DNA of 64,000 bases from Solimonas sp. SE-A11. Lineage in GTDB: Bacteria > Pseudomonadota > Gammaproteobacteria > Nevskiales > Nevskiaceae. The notes beneath the pieces were generated by a model. It searched no databases. It was not told the origin of the DNA and saw nothing but the letters and a program-made list of their open reading frames with translations. Location: NCBI RefSeq assembly GCF_030345715.1, contig NZ_JAUASX010000016.1, positions 58,923-122,922 on the forward strand, read 5' to 3'. How positions within the stretch are numbered: the first letter of the stretch is position 1; each line of letters starts with the position of its first letter. Below are positions 18,232 through 27,518 of the stretch, piece after piece. The position numbers and the translations under genes are program-made.

Positions 18232-19689
18232 ATGCATACCCTGTCGATCAAGCAGTTGGGCGAGGCCCTGCGGGCCAGGAAGTTTTCCTCCCGCGAGCTG
18301 ACCCAGCACTACCTGAAGCGCATCGAGGCTTTCGATCCGCAGCTGAACAGCTACATCACCGTCACCGCCGACCTGGCCCTGGCCGCGGCCGATGCCGCCG
18401 ACGCCCGCCTGGCCCGCGGCGAGGGCGGTCCGCTCACCGGTATCCCCTTGGGGCAGAAGGATATTTTTTGCACGACGGGGGTGCGGACCTCCTGCGCCAG
18501 TCGCATGCTGGACAAGTTCGTCTCGCCCTACGACGCCACCATCGTCAAGAAGCTGCAGGCCGAGGCCGGCATGCCCATGCTGGGCAAGCTGAACATGGAC
18601 GAGTTCGCCATGGGCTCCTCCAACGAGACCAGCTGGTATGGCCCAGTGAAGAACCCCTGGGACGTGACCCGCGTGCCCGGCGGCTCCTCCGGCGGCTCGG
18701 TGGCCGCCGTCGCGGCCGGCCTGGCCCCCGTGGCCACCGCCACCGACACCGGCGGCTCCATCCGCCAGCCCGCCGCCCTGACCAACCTCACTGGCATCAA
18801 GCCCACCTACGGCCGCGTGTCGCGCTTCGGCATGATCGCCTTCGCCTCCAGCCTGGACCAGGCCGGCGTGGTGGCCCGCTCGGCCGAGGACGCCGCCCAG
18901 GTGCTGCAGGCCATGTCGGGCTTCGACCCGCTGGATTCCACCAGCCTGGACCGCCCGGTGGACGACCTGGTCGCCCCCCTAGGACGCTCCATCCAGGGCC
19001 TGCGCGTGGGTCTGCCCAAGGAGTACTTCGCCGAGGGCCTGGATGCCGGCGTGCGCGCCTGCATCGATGGCGCCATCGCCGAGCTCAAGAAGCTGGGCGC
19101 CACCTTCACCGAGGTCTCGCTGCCCAACTCGCCGCTGTCGGTGCCGACCTACTACGTCGTCGCCCCGGCCGAGGCCAGCTCCAACCTGGCCCGCTTCGAT
19201 GGCGTGCGCTACGGCCACCGCGCCGAGGGCGTCACCGCCCTTGAGGACCTGTACAGCCGCAGCCGCGCCGAGGGCTTCGGCCCCGAGGTGCAGCGCCGCA
19301 TCATGATCGGCACCTACGTGCTGAGCCATGGCTACTACGACGCCTACTACCTGCAGGCGCAGAAGGTGCGTCGCCTGATCTACGACGACTTCCGCCGCGT
19401 GTTCGAGCAGGTGGACGTGATCCTGGGCCCCACGGCCACGGACGTCGCCTTCAAGCTTGGCTCCAAGACCGACGACCCGGTGTCGATGTACCTCAACGAC
19501 ATCTACACCATCGCCGCCAACCTCGCCGGCATCCCGGCCATGAGCCTGCCCTGCGGCTTCAAGGACGGCCTGCCCGTCGGCCTGCAGCTGATGGGCAATT
19601 TCTTCGACGAGGCCAAGCTGCTCAACGTCGCCCACCAGTACCAGCAGGTCACCGGCTGGCACCAGCAGTCGCCCAAGGGTTTCGAGTAA
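18232..19689 (+). CDS. gatA: GatA, amidase subunit of the tRNA-dependent amidotransferase
   Basis: 485 residues of the amidase-signature family. The Ser-cisSer-Lys catalytic triad is visible: Lys in [10 protein letters not shown], then [15 protein letters not shown] and [14 protein letters not shown]. GatA releases ammonia from glutamine, which is channelled to GatB. The start ATG follows a GAAGGA box. gatB follows after 4 bp. Confidence 0.96.
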   Translation: MHTLSIKQLGEALRARKFSSRELTQHYLKRIEAFDPQLNSYITVTADLALAAADAADARLARGEGGPLTGIPLGQKDIFCTTGVRTSCASRMLDKFVSPYDATIVKKLQAEAGMPMLGKLNMDEFAMGSSNETSWYGPVKNPWDVTRVPGGSSGGSVAAVAAGLAPVATATDTGGSIRQPAALTNLTGIKPTYGRVSRFGMIAFASSLDQAGVVARSAEDAAQVLQAMSGFDPLDSTSLDRPVDDLVAPLGRSIQGLRVGLPKEYFAEGLDAGVRACIDGAIAELKKLGATFTEVSLPNSPLSVPTYYVVAPAEASSNLARFDGVRYGHRAEGVTALEDLYSRSRAEGFGPEVQRRIMIGTYVLSHGYYDAYYLQAQKVRRLIYDDFRRVFEQVDVILGPTATDVAFKLGSKTDDPVSMYLNDIYTIAANLAGIPAMSLPCGFKDGLPVGLQLMGNFFDEAKLLNVAHQYQQVTGWHQQSPKGFE

Positions 19690-19693
19690 GAAC

Positions 19694-21139
19694 ATGAGCT
19701 ACGACAACTGGGAAGTCGTCATCGGCCTGGAAGTGCATTGCCAGCTGCAGACGAAAACCAAGATCTTCTCCGGCGCCGCCACCGCCTACGGCGCGGCCCC
19801 CAACACCCAGGCCGATCCGGTCACGCTGGGCTTCCCCGGCGTGCTGCCGGTGCTGAACCATGACGCCCTGCAGATGGCCGTTAAGTTCGGCCTGGCCGTG
19901 GATGCCACGGTGGCCGAGCGCAGTGTGTTCGCGCGCAAGCATTACTTCTACCCCGACCTGCCCAAGGGCTACCAGATCTCGCAGTACGAGCTGCCGATCG
20001 TAGCCTGCGGCCACCTCGACATCGAGCTGGCCGACGGCTCCATCAAGCGCATCGGCATCACCCGCGCGCACATGGAGGAAGACGCCGGCAAATCGGTGCA
20101 CGACGCCTATGCCGGCCAGTCCGGCATCGACCTCAACCGCGCCGGCACGCCGCTGCTGGAGATCGTCTCCGAGCCGGACATCCGTTCCTCGGCCGAGGCC
20201 GTGTCCTACCTCAAGAAGCTGCACCAGCTGGTCGTGTACCTGGGCATCTGCGACGGCAACATGCAGGAAGGCAGCTTCCGCTGCGACTGCAACGTCTCCG
20301 TGCGCCCGCGCGGCCAGAAGGAATTCGGCACCCGCACCGAGACCAAGAACGTCAACTCCTTCCGCTACGTCGAGAAGGCCATCGAGTACGAAATCGGCCG
20401 CCAGATCGACGTCATCGAGGCCGGCGGAAAGATCGTGCAGGAGACGCGCCTGTTCAACCCGGATACGGGCGAGACGCGTTCCATGCGCAGCAAGGAAAAC
20501 GCCAACGACTATCGCTACTTCCCCGATCCGGACCTGTTGCCGGTGGTGGTGAGCGCGGACGATGTCGCGCGCATCCGGGCCACCATGCCGGAGCTGCCCG
20601 AGGCCAAGCGCAACCGCTTCGTCGAGCAGTATGGCCTGCCCAAGTACGACGCCACCGTGCTGACCGGCGAAGCCGCCCTGGCGGACTACTACGAGGCCGT
20701 GGTCAAGACCTCCGGCGGCGACGCCAAGACCTGCGCCAACTGGGTGATCACCGATCTGCTGGGCGCGCTCAACAAGCTGGGCAAGGAGATCGGCGAGTCG
20801 CCGGTGTCCGCGCCGATGCTGGCAGGCCTGGTCGCGCGCATCGCCGACAAGACCATCTCCGGCAAGATCGCCAAGGACGTGTTCGAGGCCATGCTGGCGG
20901 GCGAGGGTGACGCAGACGCCATCATCAAGGCCAAGGGCCTGGTCCAGATCACCGACGAGTCGGCCATCATCAAGGCCATTGAGGACGTCATGGCCAAGAA
21001 CCCCGGCCAGCTCGCCGAGTACCGCTCCGGCAAGGACAAGCTGTTCGGCTTCTTCGTCGGCCAGGCCATGAAGGCGACCCAGGGCAAGGCCAACCCCGAT
21101 GCCCTCAATCGCTTGCTCAAGAAAAAGCTGGCCCCGTGA
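19694..21139 (+). CDS. gatB: GatB, kinase/transamidase subunit of the tRNA-dependent amidotransferase
   Basis: 481 residues: the GatB catalytic cradle ([46 protein letters not shown]) followed by the helical and YqeY-like tail domains that bind tRNA. It phosphorylates the mischarged aminoacyl group and transfers ammonia to it. Its stop overlaps the GTG start of hslO. Confidence 0.96.
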   Translation: MSYDNWEVVIGLEVHCQLQTKTKIFSGAATAYGAAPNTQADPVTLGFPGVLPVLNHDALQMAVKFGLAVDATVAERSVFARKHYFYPDLPKGYQISQYELPIVACGHLDIELADGSIKRIGITRAHMEEDAGKSVHDAYAGQSGIDLNRAGTPLLEIVSEPDIRSSAEAVSYLKKLHQLVVYLGICDGNMQEGSFRCDCNVSVRPRGQKEFGTRTETKNVNSFRYVEKAIEYEIGRQIDVIEAGGKIVQETRLFNPDTGETRSMRSKENANDYRYFPDPDLLPVVVSADDVARIRATMPELPEAKRNRFVEQYGLPKYDATVLTGEAALADYYEAVVKTSGGDAKTCANWVITDLLGALNKLGKEIGESPVSAPMLAGLVARIADKTISGKIAKDVFEAMLAGEGDADAIIKAKGLVQITDESAIIKAIEDVMAKNPGQLAEYRSGKDKLFGFFVGQAMKATQGKANPDALNRLLKKKLAP

Positions 21140-22002
21140 ACGAGTTGCGCGAGCTGCTGTTTCCCGAGCGCGGCGTCCGCGGTGCCTACCTGGACCTGCG
21201 CGAAGGCATCCGTGACATGACCGGCTGGCGCGAGTACGCGTCCGACGTCCACCGCCTGCTGGGCCAGGCCCTGGCGGCGACACCGCTGCTGGCCTCGCAC
21301 CTGAAGTTCGAAGGGCGCATCAACCTGCAGTTCAAGGGCAGCGGCGACCTGCAACTGCTGGTGACGCAGATCGACCACCAGCTGGAACTGCGCGGCATGG
21401 CCAAGGCCACCGATGGCGCCAGCGGCGCCTTCCGCGAGCTGATGGGCGAGGGCATGCTGGCCATGGTGATGGAGCCGGCACGTGGCACGCAGTACTACCA
21501 GGCCATCGTCGAGATCGCCGGCAACTCGCTGGCCGAGGCGCTGGAGGGCTACTTCACGCAGTCCGAGCAGCTGGCCACCTTCATCCGCCTGGCCGCCGGC
21601 CCGGATCGCCTGGTAGGCCTGATGCTGCAGCGCCTGCCTTCCGACGAGGTCAAGGACGGCGACGCGCACTGGGAGCACATGCTGGCCCTGGCGCACACCG
21701 TCACCGAGCCGGAAATGCTGCAGAAGGACGGCGACACCCTGCTGCGCCACCTGTTCCATGAAGAAGACCGCCGCGTCTTCGAGCCGCGCCCCGTGCATCT
21801 GCGCTGCCGCTGCAGCCACGCCGGCATCTCGGCGATGCTGCTCGGGCTGGGCCAGGAAGAACTGCAGCCGGTGCTGGACCAGCACGGCAAGGTTGCCGTG
21901 ACCTGCGAGTTCTGTGGCCGCGAGTACAGCTACACCGAGGCCGACATCCGCGCGCTGCTGGATGCCGACAATGCCACCGGCGACAACGAAACCAGGCAAT
22001 AG
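21136..22002 (+). CDS. hslO: Hsp33 redox-regulated chaperone
   Basis: 288 residues. The N-terminal Hsp33 fold is followed by the zinc/redox switch C224-X-C226 and C257-X2-C260, separated by 30 residues as in the family. Oxidation of these Cys releases zinc and activates holdase activity under oxidative stress. The GTG start at 21136 overlaps the gatB stop (GTGA), so translation is probably coupled to the gatCAB transcript. Confidence 0.94.
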   Translation: MNELRELLFPERGVRGAYLDLREGIRDMTGWREYASDVHRLLGQALAATPLLASHLKFEGRINLQFKGSGDLQLLVTQIDHQLELRGMAKATDGASGAFRELMGEGMLAMVMEPARGTQYYQAIVEIAGNSLAEALEGYFTQSEQLATFIRLAAGPDRLVGLMLQRLPSDEVKDGDAHWEHMLALAHTVTEPEMLQKDGDTLLRHLFHEEDRRVFEPRPVHLRCRCSHAGISAMLLGLGQEELQPVLDQHGKVAVTCEFCGREYSYTEADIRALLDADNATGDNETRQ

Positions 22003-22011
22003 CCCGCATCC

Positions 22012-22473
22012 ATGATCCTGCCGCGCTACCGGGTCGATGTCTCCGGCATTTCCGGCGCCGGCAAGGGCCTGTTCCTGGACGAGGCCGTCCTGCGCGGCCG
22101 CGTCATCATCGCGCCGGACAACATCCATACGGTCTGGCCCGAGGCGCAGTTGCGCCGCCATCCGGCGGATTCGCGCGAAGTGGAGTCCAGCGTGCGCTGG
22201 TTCGAGGACCAGTTCTCGCTGACGCCGGAGTGGAGCGACGAGTGCTACGTCAATCACTCGTACACGCCGACCGCGCTGTGGCACCTGGGCTTCATCTTCG
22301 CGCTGGCTGACCTGCCAGTGGGCACCGAGGTGACCATGGATTACCGCTACGTGATCGGCGACGGCGAGCGCATGCCCTTCACCGATACCGCCACCGGCCG
22401 CGAGATCGTCGGCTTGCCCTGGAGCGAGGTGCTGCGCGACGGCGCACGTGCGCTCCTGGCACTGACCGACTGA
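22012..22473 (+). CDS. Small SET-domain protein
   Basis: 153 residues that amount to a bare SET domain. The N-terminal VDVSGISGAGKGLFLDEAV matches the first SET strand pair, YVNHSYTP (80-86) the NHS motif that closes around S-adenosylmethionine, and GTEVTMDYRY (104-113) the GEELTxDY motif. SET proteins are protein-lysine methyltransferases in eukaryotes; bacterial single-domain members are mostly uncharacterised. It lies 9 bp after hslO and 7 bp before the histidine kinase, so the three genes share a transcript. The substrate is unknown. Confidence 0.85.
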   Translation: MILPRYRVDVSGISGAGKGLFLDEAVLRGRVIIAPDNIHTVWPEAQLRRHPADSREVESSVRWFEDQFSLTPEWSDECYVNHSYTPTALWHLGFIFALADLPVGTEVTMDYRYVIGDGERMPFTDTATGREIVGLPWSEVLRDGARALLALTD

Positions 22474-22480
22474 GCCGCGC

Positions 22481-24640
22481 ATGAACTCCGCGCGCGGCGG
22501 CATCGCGGCCCCCTACCGGCGCCTGCTGGGCGCCCTGCTGTACGCTGCCCTGGTGGTGATCGCGGCCACCCTGGCCGCCACCCGCCAGCCCTGGCTGGGC
22601 CTGCACCTCGGCTACGCCGCCGGCAGCAAGGCGGCGCAGGTGCAGGTCGCGGAAGGCCCGGCGGCGGCGCTGCCTCGGGGCATGATGCTGACCGCGCTGG
22701 CCGCACCGGGCGCCGCCCCCGTGGAGCTGCGCGAGGCAGACCTCACGCCGGAGCCGGATGGCAGCTTCGGGCGCTACGCCGAGTTCCACGAATTCCTCCA
22801 GCGGCAGGATCGCCTGGCCGGCCTGATGCACGAGCCCGAGCTGCGGCTGATCGACGCCGACGGCCAGGCGCACCGCCTGCGGCCGGGCGACCATCGCCCG
22901 CTGCGCTCGCTGCCCTTCGAGTTCTGGCTGCAGATCATGGTCGGCCTGCTGGCCTGGCTGATCGCCACCGGCGTCTGGGCCTTCAGGCCGGGCGAGGCCT
23001 CGGCCCGCTACCTGCTGCTCAGCGCCTGGGGCGTGCTGACCTTCGCCCCCGCAGCGGCGGTCTACAGTACGCGTGAGCTGGCCCTGCCGATGCCGCTGTT
23101 CCGCCTGCTGTCGGAGCTGAACTGCCTGGGCGCCTTCGTGTTCTGCTCGGCGCTGATCGCCCTGCTCTGGTACTACCCACGCCGCCTAGGCCGCTCCCCG
23201 CTGGGGCCGGTGCTGGTGATGGGCTATGTCGCCTGGGTGATCGCCCAGGCGGCCGGCGCCTTCGAGACGATCCCGGTCGGCCGGCATGCGCCGATCATGC
23301 TGGGCTTCCTCTCCACCTTCATCCTGGCCGGCGCGCAGTGGCGCAACACCCGCAGCGATCCGGTGGCGCGTGCCTCGCTGCTGTGGTTCCTGCTGTCCTG
23401 GCTGCTGGGCAGCGGCGCCTTCGTGATGCTGACCGTGGTGCCGCAGATGTTCGGCGTGGATACGGCCAACCTGCAGGCCTATGCCTTCCTGCTGTTCCTG
23501 CTGATCTACGTCGGCATCGCGCTGGGCATCCTGCGCTTCCGCCTGTTCGATCTGGGCGACTGGTGGTTCCGCATCTGGACGCTGTTCCTCGCCGGCGCCC
23601 TGGTGATCGCCGCCGACCTGCTGTTGGTGCTGTGGTTCGGCTTCGAGCCGACCCTGGCGGCGTCGCTGACGCTGGCCGTGATCGGCTGGGCCTACTTCCC
23701 CGCGCGCCAATGGCTGCTGGAACGCCTGGTGCAGCGCCCGCGCCCGGACGTGGAGGCCCTGCTCGGGCGCCTGCTGGACACCGCCGAGCCGGACCCGCGC
23801 GAGCTATGGCGGCGCAGCCTGTCGGAACTGTTCCGCCCCCTGCAGATGGAAACGGTCGAGCCCGGACGCGGCGGCCACCAGATCGGCGACGACGGCGTTA
23901 GCCTGCGCGTGGACCCCGGCCCCGGCCACCCGGCCTTCCGGCTGCGGTACCCAGCCAGCGGCCGGCGCCTGTTCTCGCGCCAGGACCTGGCCCTGGTCGA
24001 GCTGCTGCAGCGGCTGATCGAGAAGCTGCTGCTGCGTGATCGCCTGGTCGGCGAGGGCGCCGAAATCGAGCGCCAGCGCATCGCCCAGGACCTGCACGAC
24101 GATGCCTGCGCCAAGCTGCTGACCGTGGCCTGCCAGACCCGCGAGCCGACCACCGAGGGTCGCCTGCGCGAGGTGCTGGAGGATGTGCGCGTGGTGGTGC
24201 ACTGCCTCAGTGGCGGTGCGCAGCGCCTGCAGGACCTGGTGCCGCAGTGGCGCTCCGAGGCCGCCGACCGCTGCGAGGCGGCGGGCGTGGTGCTGGACTG
24301 GCGCTCGCCGGACTCTTTGCCGGAGTGCTGGCTGTCGCCGGTGCTGACCGCCAATGCCGCGCGCATGCTGCGCGAAGCCCTTAGCAATGCCCTGCGCCAT
24401 GCGCGGCCCGCACGCATCGCCGTGCGCCTGCAGATCGCCGAGGGCCCGCTGTCTTTCACGGTGGAGCACACGGGCCAATTGCCGGAGTCCGTCGGCCAGC
24501 GTCCGGGCATGGGGCTGCGCAACCTGCAGCGCCGCGCCAGTGAAGTTGGCGGCGAGTTCAGCCTGCAGCAGCAGGGCGCGCTGATTCGCGCGCAGTGGCA
24601 GCTGCCGCTGCCGCAGTCGCTGACCTCGACCGGAGCCTAG
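22481..24640 (+). CDS. Membrane histidine kinase, HisKA_3/NarX class, no adjacent response regulator
   Basis: 719 residues. One N-terminal helix (about 14-32) leads to a periplasmic segment of about 115 residues, then roughly eight membrane helices (about 148-405). The cytoplasmic part has a dimerisation box with the phospho-acceptor His539 in QDLHDDACAKLL, followed by an ATPase domain (EALSNALRHA as N box, GMGLRNLQRRA as G box). HisKA_3 kinases normally phosphorylate LuxR/NarL-type response regulators, but no receiver-domain gene lies anywhere in the window. The C terminus overlaps the convergent lipoprotein gene by 4 bp. The signal is unknown. Confidence 0.85.
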   Translation: MNSARGGIAAPYRRLLGALLYAALVVIAATLAATRQPWLGLHLGYAAGSKAAQVQVAEGPAAALPRGMMLTALAAPGAAPVELREADLTPEPDGSFGRYAEFHEFLQRQDRLAGLMHEPELRLIDADGQAHRLRPGDHRPLRSLPFEFWLQIMVGLLAWLIATGVWAFRPGEASARYLLLSAWGVLTFAPAAAVYSTRELALPMPLFRLLSELNCLGAFVFCSALIALLWYYPRRLGRSPLGPVLVMGYVAWVIAQAAGAFETIPVGRHAPIMLGFLSTFILAGAQWRNTRSDPVARASLLWFLLSWLLGSGAFVMLTVVPQMFGVDTANLQAYAFLLFLLIYVGIALGILRFRLFDLGDWWFRIWTLFLAGALVIAADLLLVLWFGFEPTLAASLTLAVIGWAYFPARQWLLERLVQRPRPDVEALLGRLLDTAEPDPRELWRRSLSELFRPLQMETVEPGRGGHQIGDDGVSLRVDPGPGHPAFRLRYPASGRRLFSRQDLALVELLQRLIEKLLLRDRLVGEGAEIERQRIAQDLHDDACAKLLTVACQTREPTTEGRLREVLEDVRVVVHCLSGGAQRLQDLVPQWRSEAADRCEAAGVVLDWRSPDSLPECWLSPVLTANAARMLREALSNALRHARPARIAVRLQIAEGPLSFTVEHTGQLPESVGQRPGMGLRNLQRRASEVGGEFSLQQQGALIRAQWQLPLPQSLTSTGA

Positions 24641-25152
24641 GGAGCAGTCTCCACCGGCACCGGCACCGGCTGCGCGTCGGGCGGCGGCGGCAGTGCCGAC
24701 TTCTGCGGCGGGGCGGCCGGGATTTCCTGCGGGGCTTGCGGTGTCATGGGCGGCACCGGCTCCGGCCGCATTTCCGGCGGCGGGATCGCGATGACGCCCT
24801 CCACCTCCTGCGACACCGGCACGGCGCGCTCCCGCTCCTCTACGTCGGTCAATGCCCGGATGCGGTTTTCCACGATCCGCCGCTGTGCCTGCGCGCGGGC
24901 GATCTTCAGGCGGTTGCCGGCCAGGTAGAGCTTCTGCTCCAGCTCGCCGTCGCCCGCGCTGAGCGAGTCGGCCGCGGCATCGATAGCCCGGTCGGCCTCG
25001 ACCATCGCCACCGGCGCCAGCCCGCCGAGCTGCGGGTCTTTCTCCAGTTGATCCAGTTCGGCGCGCAGGGCATCCAGCTCCGGGCTGGTCTTGGGCGCCG
25101 AGGCGCAGGCCGCGATCAGCAGGCAAGCCAGCAGGGCAGCGCAGGCACGCAT
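24637..25152 (-). CDS. Putative DUF4398-like lipoprotein with Pro-rich tail
   Basis: 171 residues with a lipobox (LLIAAC), a helical middle region rich in Ala, Glu and Arg (about 25-110), and a Pro-rich C-terminal 60 residues that could span toward the cell wall. The helical part resembles its neighbour (DUF4398 type), but the match is weak. The ATG overlaps the upstream gene stop (TGATG), so the pair is translationally coupled. DUF4398 proteins often sit beside OmpA-like genes, but none is present here. Function unknown. Confidence 0.7.
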   Translation of the reverse strand: MRACAALLACLLIAACASAPKTSPELDALRAELDQLEKDPQLGGLAPVAMVEADRAIDAAADSLSAGDGELEQKLYLAGNRLKIARAQAQRRIVENRIRALTDVEERERAVPVSQEVEGVIAIPPPEMRPEPVPPMTPQAPQEIPAAPPQKSALPPPPDAQPVPVPVETAP

Positions 25153-25496
25153 CAGGGCTTCTCCGCCGCGGTGGCCGGCTGCAGTTCCCGCAGCTTCGCC
25201 TGGGCCTTGGCCAGGTCCGCCAGCGCGATGGACAGCTCGGCGTCGGCCCGTGCCTGCTCGGCAAGCCGGCGTGCCTGCGGGTAGTCGGGTGCCTGCAGCG
25301 CGCTGCGGGCCTGGTCCAGCTTGCCGCGTGCGCGTTCCAGCGGCCCCTGCGCCTCGGCCACCGCCGTGCCGGTACCGGCCTTGCCCACCGCCACTTCGGC
25401 AGCTTCCAGAGCCTCATCGGGCCGCATCGGCTTGCTGCTGCAAGCGGCGAGGAGCAACAGGCCCAGGCAGGCCAGGGTGGCAGAATGTGTCTTCAT
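25152..25496 (-). CDS. DUF4398-domain lipoprotein
   Basis: 114 residues from the ATG at 25496 (MKTHSATLACLGLLLLAAC). Starting further upstream would put 35 extra residues before an obvious lipoprotein signal. After the lipid-anchored Cys comes an alpha-helical segment with PLERARGKLDQARSAL and PDYPQARRLAEQARADAELS, the pattern of DUF4398. Likely attached to the inner face of the outer membrane. Coupled with the downstream lipoprotein gene. Molecular function is unknown. Confidence 0.8.
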   Translation of the reverse strand: MKTHSATLACLGLLLLAACSSKPMRPDEALEAAEVAVGKAGTGTAVAEAQGPLERARGKLDQARSALQAPDYPQARRLAEQARADAELSIALADLAKAQAKLRELQPATAAEKP

Positions 25497-25610
25497 GGAC
25501 GCAATTCTTGATCCGCCATGAGAAGTGGCGCAAGCCGTGGGCCGGAAAATGCCGGCTAGAATCCGGATCAGCGCCAGCGACGTATACACGCAAAAGCCCA
25601 CGGGATTTCC

Positions 25611-26417
25611 ATGACTGCACTGCTTACCGCCGCAACCGGATTAGCCTGCGTCTTCGCCTTCATCAGCCTGGCCTGGGTGGTGCAGTGGCGCAGCGGCAAT
25701 GCCGGCATCGTGGATGCCTTCTGGTCCTGGAGCCTCGGCTTCCTGGGCCTGTGGTACGCGCTGCTGGGACCGGCGCCAGAACCACAGCGCCTGCTGCTGG
25801 GCGTCATGGCCGCGCTGTGGGGCCTGCGCCTGGGCCTGCACCTGTTCCTGCGCAACCACGGAAAGCCCGAGGATCGGCGCTACAAGAAGTTCCGCGACGA
25901 GTGGGGCGCGCAGGCCAACCGCAACATGTTCTTCTTCTTCCACTTCCAGACCCTGTTCGCGATGCTGCTGTCGGCGGCGTTCCTGGTGGCGGCCTACAAC
26001 ACCCAGCCGGTGGCGCCCGCGCTGCTGGCGCTGGCCGCGGCGATCTGGCTGGTGTCGGTGATCGGCGAGGGCATCGCCGACCGGCAGATGGAGCGCTTCC
26101 GCGCCAATCCTGCCAACCACGGCCAGGTCTGCCGCGACGGCCTCTGGCGCTGGTCGCGGCATCCCAACTACTTCTTCGAGTGCCTGCACTGGCTGGCCTA
26201 CCTGCCGCTGGCCGTGGGCTCGTCCTGGTGGCCCGCTGCGCTGGTCTCGCCGCTGGTCATGTGGTGGCTGCTGATGCGCATGTCGGGCATCCCGATCCTG
26301 GAAGCCCACATGGCTGCATCCAAGACGGGCTACGCCGAGTACATGCGGACGACCAGCGCGCTGATTCCCTGGCCGCCGAAGAGCCGGGAATCGGGAATGG
26401 GGAATCGGGAATCGTAA
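25611..26417 (+). CDS. DUF1295 integral membrane protein (steroid 5-alpha-reductase-like)
   Basis: 268 residues with six or seven membrane helices and the DUF1295 hallmarks: VQWRSGNAGIVDAFWS near the N terminus, and GLWRWSRHPNYFFECLHWLAY near residue 180, which matches the NADPH-binding end of steroid 5-alpha reductases and isoprenylcysteine methyltransferases. The last 11 residues (SRESGMGNRES) are encoded by an intergenic repeat arm, not by conserved sequence. The cyclopropane-synthase-like gene follows, a pairing seen in lipid-modification clusters. It may reduce a double bond in a lipid; no direct evidence. Confidence 0.85.
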   Translation: MTALLTAATGLACVFAFISLAWVVQWRSGNAGIVDAFWSWSLGFLGLWYALLGPAPEPQRLLLGVMAALWGLRLGLHLFLRNHGKPEDRRYKKFRDEWGAQANRNMFFFFHFQTLFAMLLSAAFLVAAYNTQPVAPALLALAAAIWLVSVIGEGIADRQMERFRANPANHGQVCRDGLWRWSRHPNYFFECLHWLAYLPLAVGSSWWPAALVSPLVMWWLLMRMSGIPILEAHMAASKTGYAEYMRTTSALIPWPPKSRESGMGNRES

Positions 26418-26464
26418 AAGACCCCCCGCTTCCACGATTCCCGATTCCCCCATTCCCCATTCCC
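26385..26464. repeat. Inverted ATTCCC/GGGAAT repeat at the 3' end of the DUF1295 gene
   Basis: The left arm, about 26385-26415, is built of GGGAAT units; the right arm, about 26434-26464, is the complementary array of ATTCCC units. The loop is 18 nt. The arms pair nearly completely. The left arm encodes the final residues and part of the stop codon of the DUF1295 protein; the right arm ends 9 bp before the next ATG. GGGAATCGGGAAT-type units are a common intergenic repeat in Xanthomonas-like genomes. Confidence 0.85.
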
Positions 26465-26473
26465 GCTTAAACC

Positions 26474-27517
26474 ATGAACCTGATCCAGTTGACCGAGCGC
26501 GGCCTTTTCCCGGATGTCCTGGTGCGCGCCGGCATGCGCCAGCTGATCTCGCAGCGGCTCAGTGCCGAGGAGAGCGTGAAGGGCGAGCTGCGCTCGCAGC
26601 GCTACAACCGCTGGCTCGACGAACTGCGCGCCAGCCCCATCGCCATCGAGACCAAGGCCGCCAACCAGCAGCACTACGAGGTACCGGCCGACTTCTTCAA
26701 CCTGCACCTGGGCCCACGCCTGAAGTACTCCTGCGCGCTGTACCCGCAGGGCAGCGAGACTCTGGGCGAGGCCGAGGAGAAGATGCTGGCGCTCTATGCC
26801 GAGCGTGCGGGCCTGGTCGACGGCATGCGCATCATGGACCTGGGCTGCGGCTGGGGCTCGCTGTCGCTGTGGCTGGCCGAGAAATACCCGCGCTCGCAGA
26901 TCGTCGGCCTGTCCAATTCGCACGGCCAGCGCGAGTTCATCGAGCGGCGCGCGAAGGAGCGCGGGCTGTCCAACGTCCGCATCCTCACCGGCAACGTCGT
27001 GGACTTCGATTTTCCGGCCGGTGGTGTAGACCTTGGCTTCGACCGCGTGATATCGATCGAGATGTTCGAGCACATGCGCAACTACGGCCTGCTGCTGGCC
27101 AAGATCTCGCGCTGGCTCAAGGCCGACGGCAAGCTGTTTGTGCACATCTTCGCGCACAAGCTGCTGAGCTACCCCTACGAGGTCAAGGACGAGACCGACT
27201 GGATGACCCAGTACTTCTTCCTGGGCGGCATCATGCCCTCCGAGAACCTGCTGCTGAACTTCCAGGACGACCTGAAAGTGGAGCGGCAGTGGTGGGTGTC
27301 CGGCCAGCACTACGAGAAGACCTCCAACCACTGGCTGGCCGGCATGGACGCGGCCAAGGCGCAGATCATGCCGGTGTTCGAGACTGCCTATGGCCGCGAC
27401 GCGGCCATCTGGTTCCAGCGCTGGCGCATGTTCTACATGGCCGTGGCGGAATTCTTCGGCTACGCCCAGGGCAACGAGTGGGGCGTGGCGCACTACCTGT
27501 TCTCGCGCAGGGGCTGA
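26474..27517 (+). CDS. Cyclopropane-fatty-acyl-phospholipid-synthase-like SAM methyltransferase
   Basis: 347 residues with the SAM-binding motif I DLGCGWGSL (122-130), the CFA-synthase segments IETKAANQQHYEVPADFF and KYSCALYP, and ISIEMFEHMRNYGLLLAKIS. The last contains the Glu-Met-Phe-Glu-His stretch near the active site; HIFAHK follows. Its size and wording match the shorter branch that also includes coclaurine-type N-methyltransferases, rather than E. coli Cfa. It probably transfers a methyl group onto an unsaturated acyl chain of a phospholipid, giving a methylene bridge or methyl branch; the product is open. It sits in a four-gene cassette with DUF1295, a metallo-hydrolase and an exported protein. 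Confidence 0.85.
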   Translation: MNLIQLTERGLFPDVLVRAGMRQLISQRLSAEESVKGELRSQRYNRWLDELRASPIAIETKAANQQHYEVPADFFNLHLGPRLKYSCALYPQGSETLGEAEEKMLALYAERAGLVDGMRIMDLGCGWGSLSLWLAEKYPRSQIVGLSNSHGQREFIERRAKERGLSNVRILTGNVVDFDFPAGGVDLGFDRVISIEMFEHMRNYGLLLAKISRWLKADGKLFVHIFAHKLLSYPYEVKDETDWMTQYFFLGGIMPSENLLLNFQDDLKVERQWWVSGQHYEKTSNHWLAGMDAAKAQIMPVFETAYGRDAAIWFQRWRMFYMAVAEFFGYAQGNEWGVAHYLFSRRG

Positions 27518-27518
27518 C

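Noticed and set aside
26385..26464. Possible CRISPR array from the regular GGGAAT units
   Set aside because: Units are 6-8 bp, contiguous and without spacers; they form two arms of one inverted repeat.
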